DNA from: Cyrtodaria siliqua
Taxonomy: Eukaryota > Mollusca > Bivalvia > Adapedonta > Hiatellidae
NCBI GenBank assembly: GCA_037043455.1
Contig: JAWPHD010000127.1
Coordinates: forward strand, 255,501 to 319,500
Length of the DNA: 64,000 nucleotides
Reading direction: 5' to 3'
The position numbers and the translations under genes are program-made. The stretch's first letter is position 1. Each line of letters opens with the position of its first letter. Below, piece after piece: positions 56,720 through 64,000 of this stretch. The notes under the pieces were generated by a model, which worked only from the letters and a program-made list of their open reading frames with translations, was not told the DNA's origin and ran no database searches.

Positions 56720-58060
56720 ATGTATTCCAAATACTAAGGTATTGCTATGAAGTTAGTATTAATTAAATCTCAAACCAGGTCAAAAAAGACCACAGTTTAC
56801 CTCAGCCATCCAGAGTTAAGACCCTTGTAGTTGTCAACATAAGTGCAGTTCAGTTTGATGCAATGACATGATACAGTGGCATTTTTATTGTACTCAAAAT
56901 GGCTTAAAGATAATCTGTATCATAGGGAAAGACGAACAAAACAGATCTGTTCGTTACAATACTATTGGATATCTAAAACAAGTGAATGTAAGCGTGTTAA
57001 ATCCTCAACAATTTTAGTACGAACGATTGTTCCGATAAAATACTGTACGAACTCAGTAAGTAACAAAAAAGGCAATGTTTTACACGATTTAGGTGCATAA
57101 TTGCAAGACTAACAGTGTTAGCGCAATACACTTACAAGTTTTACCGTGTTTCACTAAATAAACCCTATACTTAATAACCTCTTGATAATACGCCATTAAA
57201 ACGAGAGGAATATATCAATCAGTTTAGAAGTCTTAATGAGATAACGACAGATATGAAAAAAGTATGAAAGGAGAAATTTGGAAACCGTCGAACACGATAA
57301 ATACAAAAAATATTGCAGTCTCGGTTTGATTCCATGGCCAGCGGCGTATGGTACCAGTTTCTAACAAAAGGCGTTGCCCTAAACGAGAAAAACAATGGGC
57401 GAAATAAACAAAATGGAATTTAGCTGGAAGCAGAGATTCTGAAGTGGGGCGTATCACAGGTAACAGTCAAAATACTAAATTAAAAAGCAAGCAACATATC
57501 CTAAGGGGGATTAAACAATACTCAGAACCGTTAAAGGCTGGAGTAGTGGAACCACCGATTCGAAATTCAAGTAAGAAACCAAAAATATTTGAGAATGTAC
57601 CACCGATATCTGTAAATATCGGGTTCGGCAATCTCCAAAGACCGGAATGAATAACAGTTCTGATTTCAAGCACGGGGAGACATTTTACCACCGCACACTG
57701 CACAGGCAGCACATTAGTTTGCATGAAAAACAATAGTGACGGTCAAGTCAAGCGTGCAGTATATTGAGTTTGAATGGGTCTAGCTAGATCAAAACCTGTT
57801 TGTTACTTATAAATAGTAGATTTGACATTTTATATGCCTATGACGTTTAATTAATGGTACTTGAATATGTATTTCCATTCAATTGTGCCATTACACGCAG
57901 TAGCTGGCTGAATTACCCATTAAGGTAAACATTATGGATGAGTTTTGTTACTACTTTAAATCAACCACGCGATGCAAATCCAGATAAAGCTTTTGTTTTT
58001 CTTGATCACGATAATTTGAAAAGTGTGCGGTGAATCATGATAGAAACAGATTAAAAAAAA
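56720..58060. other. No gene recognised
   Basis: 57262-57340 is a fragment of the dispersed repeat at 35285-35480 (GAGAAATTTGGAAACCGTCG, AACACGATAAATAC). The frames at 56876-57100 and 57444-57733 show no domain. Confidence 0.5.
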
Positions 58061-58067
58061 CCCATAA

Positions 58068-58205
58068 AAAGCAGATATAAATTTCAGGAAACGTAGCATT
58101 TAACGACCAGTCAACCAAAAACACGCAGAGAAATAAACAATAATTAAACAGTTGAATAAAAGGCCAAGATTTGACATCACAAACATAAACGGATTGACAA
58201 GTGCT
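58068..58205 (-). mobile_element. RT-family 3' end fragment (-)
   Basis: AGGAAACGTAGCATTTAACG, CCAGTCAACCAAAAACACGC, GACATCACAAACATAAACGG and ATTGACA follow the family's 3' terminus. Confidence 0.65.
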
Positions 58206-58479
58206 GTTAAAGTTTTCACGTTGCAAAAAGGGATGTAGCAGGGCGAAAATTCGAAAAGTCAAACATTCGAAATGGGTGCACCCGTCTTCCATAGGAGCCT
58301 CAGTGACCCGGCCTGCTTCTGATTTCTTTGCTACGCTATGTATTTAAAACCAAGGCCTGGGGGAATTACTGAAGTTTAACATATCACCTCTCGCGCGATT
58401 TTGGTGAGAATTTTAGAGATTCTGTGAGACTTTCATAAAACGTATAATCACAGTTCATTAAGTATTAGTTTTTTACTTT

Positions 58480-58770
58480 CAACTCGTGAAAAGCAGCGAA
58501 TGACGTCAACATATGTAACTGGTGCATCAACAATTGACGTTGACACGGTGATTTACAACATGAAGTCATGCAAACGTCGAATGAATGTCGTTATAAACCT
58601 TGTAGCAGTTACACGTAGTTACATGTAGTAACTCTAGGCTCCGTTTGATAGTGCTGACAAAATATATTATCACGACGTAGGCACATGACTGGATATCACA
58701 CCCAGTAAAATTATACTGACACCGGGCCGACCAGTTTTAGAAATACCCTTTATATGTTGAGCGTCAAGAG
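58480..58770. repeat. Dispersed repeat shared with 16985-17250
   Basis: CATCAACAATTGACGTTGAC and CATGCAAACGTCGAATG align with 17055-17105 in direct orientation. Ends unresolved. Confidence 0.5.
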
Positions 58771-58899
58771 TACCATGTACGAGTTCTAACCTATGGATTG
58801 ACTTCAGATATTATTTTCGTTCAAGGTTCTCAAAACAAATGTTGAGCGTTCATACAATCATCGGTACCAATCTGATCGTAGTTGGATCTAGACGCGCTT

Positions 58900-59105
58900 T
58901 CAGCAACGCTAAATGTTAAAACGTCGCTAAATGTAAACACGTCGCTAAAGTCGATACACGTAAAATGGGTGGCTTCGTGTAAATGCAAACGTCTTTAAAT
59001 GTAAATACGTGAGCGTCGCTAAATACAATAACAAAAAGGAGCTAAATGTAAAAACATTTTTTTTGTTGCTAAGTGTATAAAGAAAAAGAGACATATGTAA
59101 AAATG
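58900..59105. repeat. Solo arm of the CGCTAAATGTAAAAACGT MITE
   Basis: GCAACGCTAAATGTTAAAAC, GTCGCTAAATGTAAAC, then GAGCGTCGCTAAATAC and TTTTTTGTTGCTAAGTGT follow, in inverted orientation, the right part of the element at 59679-60092 for ~200 bases. Confidence 0.7.
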
Positions 59106-59454
59106 AGTGTAGAACAGTAATGTATGTATTGGAAGATGTACATATGTAGATAATTTAACATTTTGAACACGGTATACGATGGAACGAATCTGTTGTATGT
59201 ACACGATGATACACACATGATAGACATTATTCGGTTAGAACAGATTCTTGGTTTCGTTATTGATGTAGTTGCGTCTCAATAGGACAATTAGTGTGTGGTT
59301 AAATGGGTTTTGTGTTATTTACTGTTATAATTGAAACCCTAGGCTTTATATAGTTCCCAGTAATAATAATATGTTATTCCCCCATAAATAAATAATGCAT
59401 GAGATTGAGAATATAATTACAAACAATTGGTACAAAATTATTTTGTTGGAATAT

Positions 59455-59680
59455 GGCGCAATTCATTCATTCATTCGTTCGTTCGTTCTTCGTTCGTTCG
59501 ATAGCCATTGGCATTCACGTGTCACATGACTAACTTGAGATACACAGCAATGTGACATATATGGCGTGACTTGGTTAGAGTTTGTAACAAGTATAGAAAT
59601 AGTAGTAGTAGTAGTAGTAGCAGCAGTGGCAGTAGTATTAGTAGTAGCAATAGTAGTAGCAGTAGTAGCTCTGGCCATGT
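59455..59680. repeat. Microsatellites (ATTC/GTTC)n and (GTA)n
   Basis: ATTC/GTTC tetramers at 59461-59500 and GTA triplets with GCA variants at 59600-59668. Confidence 0.8.
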
Positions 59681-60092
59681 GTAGCAACGATAAATGTAAA
59701 AACGTCGCTAAATGTAAAAACGTCGCCAAATGTAAAAACTTTGGTCGCTAAAACGTAAAAAGGGTGAATCTCGAAAAAAGTACAATGTTGTAAACACACA
59801 AAATGACATGTGATACTATACTATCAAAATAGGGTTGTAAAGTTTTGGTTTCTTATGTTTTCATTCAAAATGTCATATTTTTACATATGTCGCTTTTTCC
59901 TTTTACACTTAGCAACAAAAAAATGTTTTTTACATTTACCTCCTTCTTTATTAAATTTGGCGACGCTCACGTTTTTACATCTAAAGACGTTTACATTTAG
60001 CCACCTTTTTTTACGTTAAGCGACTAGAGTTTTTATATTTAGCAACGTTTTTACATTTAGCGACGTTTTTACATTTAGCGTTGCTACACGCG
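59679..60092. mobile_element. MITE family J with minisatellite arms
   Basis: The termini GTGTAGCAACG/CGTTGCTACAC are perfect inverted repeats. Both arms continue as tandem CGTCGCTAAATGTAAAAA units (17-18 bp), in plus orientation on the left (59690-59760) and minus on the right (59990-60085). 414 bp in all, no coding. Confidence 0.75.
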
Positions 60093-60356
60093 CTTCTTAT
60101 TTGTCCTTTGTGTTGTCCTGCCAAGGCCGGTCATTACATAGTATGCATTTTATTTAATATTTATATTTCAACATTAATCTGTGGTTCTTTTAATAAAATA
60201 TAATAACAAAATAAAAACATAAATATGCTACATACCGTTCTTTATGTCAATATTAGTAAATTCATTGATACAATAGTACTTGTACGAGGCCATTCAATAA
60301 ACTCTGTCACTAGTGTTATAAATAAACAGATGTTACGAATAATGTGTAGTTTTCTG

Positions 60357-61420
60357 TTATAAACCTTCAAAGTATTCCCCCTTAACAGATACACACTTTC
60401 GCAGTCGAGCTATCCATGACTTAAATGCCGCAAAGTAGTCTCCCCTTGGCATACTATTGAGACACTGACAGATTGCGCAACCAAGAGCACTTCTAAAAGA
60501 GCGTTTCCCAGAGAGCATTTTTTTCAGCAGAGGGAATAAGAAAAAGTCACAGGGACTTAGGTCGGGTGAGTAATGTGGGTGGTCAAGCTGTACTACTTTT
60601 TCTCTCTTCAAGAAAGACTGGACAATGTGGCCTTTGTGAGCTGAGGCATTTTCATGAAAAAGCTGGATGCCATTCAAAGCTTTACTTGGACGCTTTTTTT
60701 GTAGATTTTTTTTGACATATTTAAGAACTTAATCTCTTTAAAACTTAGCTGTAATGGTTCTCCTTTCTTTGCATGGTATCTGTACCACAGGCCCACTAGA
60801 ATTAAAGAAAATGGCATAAAGAACATTTTTAGCGCTTTTTATCTGCTTGGCAATCATTGGCCTTGCCTGCTTTTGTTTTAACCATTGCTTGTTATTCATG
60901 CAACGCTGGGACGCAAAATAATACACCCACGTCTCATCACCAGAAAGTAACTCAGAATTTTCTCTGGGATTACAATTTTCAAATTTCTTCAGGAGATCTT
61001 TTGAGCATTTCAAACGTTTGGCTTTTTGTTCAGATGTCAGCAAATGAGGGACCCATCTAGCACTTTCCTTAATTTCAAACGACTGGTCAAAATGATGTGA
61101 TGGGTCGTGCCTTCTGAAATGCCCACCCTATTAGCTATCTCAGAAACAGTATAACGCCCATCCTCCTCTATCATTGCCTTCACTGCAGCAATATTCTGTT
61201 TTGTTGCTGCGACAATGGCCTGCCTGGCCGGTTGTCTTCTGTGACGTCAATTTTACTATCTTTAAATTGTTTAACCCACCTAAAAACTGTTATCAAAGTA
61301 ACGGCAGAACTGCCGAATACGCCGCAAAGCTCGGAATGAATCTTCTTTGGGGATACTTTTAAAGCAACACGGGATTTAATGTAAGCCCTGATTTTTCTCC
61401 AACTTTCATTATAACTTTAG
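60357..61420 (-). pseudogene. Mariner-type transposase, dead copy
   Basis: Minus strand. N-terminus: VSPKKIHSELCGVFGSSAVT, FRWVKQFKDSKIDVTEDNRP and GRP (helix-turn-helix region). Then EIANRVGISEGTTHHILTSR. Then SGDETWVYYF with the first catalytic Asp (60936-60938). Then RPSKALNGIQLFHENASAH, where the second catalytic Asp of HDN is Glu. Then YSPDLSPCDFFLFP with the third Asp exactly 34 residues later (DD34D spacing), and a C-terminus GEYFEGL. The frame is broken at ~61062, ~61200-61330 and ~60700. Cut-and-paste transposase; inactive here. Probable element limits are ~60275 and ~61432, where GTAC...GGCCATTCAATAA and its diverged inverse occur. Confidence 0.85.
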
Positions 61421-61432
61421 AAAATAGCCACT

Positions 61433-62724
61433 GTACATGAGTGCGTATAATTTAACAGTGAATAACTCAGTCAATTTTAATCGGATTAAATCGAGATTTG
61501 GTGTGTACATGGGTATTGAAATGGTCTTGAAGTATTTTCTACGGAGGCCAATTAGTGACATAATTTATTGATTGCCCTTCGTATATTAGGTCTTTCGGTT
61601 TGACTTACCTTTGCTTAAATGGGTACTTTCACATACCTCAAATGTTTGGTTAATATCACGATTAATCAATGCTTTTGCTCATGCCCATCCACTAACTTTA
61701 AAGTTAACTTAAACAATAAGCCGTTCCTTTTGAAAGGAAAATGTATTATGTTCTGATGAGACCTGAACCACTTACGAATGCGTAAGTACCAAACTTTACT
61801 CTGTCATTCAAAATTGATAAATGAACAACGAAAGACAGGATTGAAATAAAATATGCTTAAACAGAAGCGAACTGTAATGGAATAAACCTCCTTTAGAGCC
61901 AGTCCTAATGATTTAAACGGCGAATATAATCATGAACGTTGATTACCAGACGGAATTATATTATCTTTTCAATAAAGCTATCATAAAAGGAAGAATTTTT
62001 CTTGACAGATAGTTTATTGCATTTCCAGAATGTAAACAGTTTGCTAGGTCAGAATTGTGACGTATTCATTTTAAGTCGTATAAACAAATTATACGAATAT
62101 CTGAAGTTATTTGGGATAACTTATCAGCGAGTTTTCAATAATTTTATGACATATTATTAAGTAGATCTATAAAGTAAAGATTTAAAATACTTTTCAACTG
62201 AATTGAAAAACGTTAATCATGATAATTATTTGACCCAACTGAATGTTGATGATATTTTTACACGTTTTTCAGAATTTATTAATAACGAAACTTATTTTAT
62301 GATAAGCAATGAAATACTATATTTTATAGTGAAATAAAAGTGTTATTTCATATTGTGAAATGTAGAGTTTTATTTTCACAGTAGCTGCCGGGACTACGCA
62401 AATGTCAACACGTCAAGAGAAAAACACAGCGAATTATACATTATATTCAAACAATGATTTGAAATGTATTTTAAAAGTTAAAAGGAAATAACTGCCAATA
62501 TAAATATAATAAAAACATGTTCGTTTTAGATATAAATAAAATATTCTTGGACTATTTTTGTAGTCGGGTAAAAAATGTGTAAAGCGACTTAGTTATTGAA
62601 ATTGCCTCCCTTGCTGTTCTACCACAGTGTCCCTGAAAAAATTATTGTAAAATCATAAAATAAAAAAATCAGAAGTGAGAATACATTTATATTTTCACTC
62701 ATGCTTCGCGTTGGATTTTATGGC
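61433..62724. other. No gene recognised
   Basis: AT-rich, no frame of note, no repeat partner. Confidence 0.5.
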
Positions 62725-62815
62725 GCACCAACACATGATAGGTTATATGGCGCCTAAAATGCATGAACATGGAAAATGAGCCTAGAAACTTCTCACCGTG
62801 AACTACAGAGTCGCA
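62725..62815 (-). mobile_element. SINE-like fragment (as 21655-22090)
   Basis: GGCGCACCAACACATGATAG, GTTATATGGCGCC and GAACATGGAAAATGAGCCT are the complement of 21975-22062. Confidence 0.65.
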
Positions 62816-63330
62816 ATCGAAATTGCATTGTATGTACCAAAAGGTACTACAAACTAGATTAAATTATCAAGTTGAATAGTAAACAAACAAAACAACAGAG
62901 AACAATACACAAAGAAACGAATGATGATGAATGGGTTACCAACTTGAAAAGATTAGTTGGAAAAACGGCCTATGAATTAGCTAATCATGAAATCGATTTG
63001 TATATACACATCCTCGCTATTCTATCTTCATCAAACACATTGACAAGACAGTGTTACGGATATCCCAATCCATCAAGTCAACATCTAGAGCTGTTGTAAA
63101 GATATATAACAATAAATAATGGAAAAAAACAACATAGGTTGCATTCGGATTTATTCAACATCACCGCAGTAGTGGCAGACAAAGAGAAAAGAAACATATT
63201 GGTACGATCAAACAACTCTGTAGGTTTTCAGCGATGAGTTTAGCCATCCTATGACAGATTCTATTGGCCACAATGTAGCCATCCTATATAAATCCCGTCC
63301 GAGAGATAGCCGCCCGATAACCAGTATATG
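62816..63330. other. No gene recognised
   Basis: A 75-codon plus frame (62872-63099) has no known domain and no gene context. Confidence 0.4.
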
Positions 63331-63610
63331 CATTACGTTGTCCGAGTATTAACTTTCATACCCCATCCAACTCTTTCTCCAAGAAGCGAAAACGGGATTG
63401 GCTGGGGTATGAAACAAAACCTTAATTTTGCTTAACAAGTTTGCATATTGTAAAATTAAAACACTCAATAGGTAATTTTAAACAGGTTATTGCAATTTTT
63501 CAGTACAAAAATGTTTCTAAGCGTATTTTATTGTCGAAATATCCGTTAAAAAATCATGATCATATGAGCTTTCCAAGCGCTTAATGGAATTAATGCGGAA
63601 CCCCGTAATG
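63331..63610 (-). mobile_element. Hairpin TIR element, family E, copy 4
   Basis: CATTACGTTGTC at one end and CCCCGTAATG at the other. The hairpin CATACCCCATCCAAC/GGTTGGCTGG-type stem is at 63358-63412, and the TATTGTCGAAATATCCGTT block is present. 280 bp, minus relative to copy 1. Confidence 0.75.
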
Positions 63611-64000
63611 GTATCTACTCTGGGTATAATAGTCACTTGATAGTATAAACCTACGAAAGTAACTCTCGTTGATCAAGCCAATAGGTAGGTGTCCTATGAC
63701 AGTTCCCCTGGGTAATTCAACCATTCGAAAGTCATCCTATACAGCTACCCTACAATATATACAGATAAAGATACATGCTGAGATATAGTCATTCGGAAAC
63801 CATTCTACATGTATTACAGCTACACAGAGTGATGTAGCCACCTTCCTTCGATATCCTACGACAACTTGACAAAATATGCTTATTCATCTGATCAAGAATT
63901 CTCTCAAATGTTGATTTTAATATATGGCTATATCAGCATACAGCATTTATTACTGGGTAAAATCTAAAGCAAAATATAACTAAAAGCCGTAACACTGATT
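63611..64000. other. No gene recognised at window end
   Basis: AT-rich; nothing supportable. Confidence 0.4.

Noticed and set aside
55204..56766. 520-codon leucine-rich open frame
   Set aside because: It is the translation of a CTA/CTG triplet satellite. The opposite strand is equally open and the composition is pure Leu with Gln/Arg/Lys at repeat interruptions.

Overview
This window is AT-rich animal DNA with no recognisable host protein-coding gene. It is almost entirely transposable-element remnants, short inverted-repeat elements and satellites. The nuclear-receptor-half-site repeat followed by a GGAC run at 19.05-19.33 kb, the tRNA-headed SINE with an ATTCA tail, the jockey-like LINE with its own type of ORF1, and the mariner all resemble repeats I associate with molluscs, so a bivalve is my best inference. 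The species cannot be read from the sequence. No bacterial or viral operon, rRNA or CRISPR array is present.

Layout. 0-9.3 kb: an accretion of nested elements. Two opposed copies of a ~450 bp TIR element (1781-2230, 6652-7458) flank a retroelement whose reverse transcriptase (RT) reading frame is split by a LINE 3' end (5174-6271). A 338 bp element interrupts the right-hand TIR copy, and an inverted partner lies 330 bp further on. 9-11 kb: a 27 bp minisatellite and the first of four hairpin-bearing TIR elements. 11.7-16.5 kb: a 4.8 kb region bounded by inverted repeats, with a 15 bp motif in mirror orientation at both ends, enclosing a MITE and a LINE 3' half. 17-23 kb: retroelement 3' tails, a dispersed short element, a three-copy tandem repeat and an old duplication one arm of which took a SINE. 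23.4-26.5 kb: a jockey-like LINE corpse with ORF1, endonuclease and RT remnants, lacking the RT catalytic YxDD box. 27-33 kb: direct repeats, two hairpin elements and a 19-copy 48 bp satellite. 34-41 kb: three further LINE fragments and the best RT-family copy (35795-37350). 42-49 kb: a GC-rich TIR element built from GCG-spaced motifs, a 390 bp tandem duplication, a cysteine-rich pseudogene, a SINE and several MITEs. 51-57 kb: minisatellites, another RT-family copy and a 1.5 kb CTA/CTG higher-order array. 58-64 kb: a minisatellite-armed MITE, a dead mariner and the fourth hairpin element.

How the parts relate. The most informative element is an RT family with a characteristic ~550 bp 3' region. 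At least a dozen fragments lie in both orientations and nearly all retain the 3' end, the pattern left by 5'-truncated reverse transcription. Three copies keep RT coding and all are broken. LINE copies at 14.6 and 38 kb differ by only four residues over 276, so some retrotransposition or segmental duplication is recent. Most long open frames (leucine- or valine-rich, or 16-residue repeats) are by-products of satellites whose unit length is a multiple of three.

Limits. All homology calls are made by eye from protein motifs and repeat alignment. Boundaries are usually good to a few bases where two copies could be compared and to tens of bases elsewhere.
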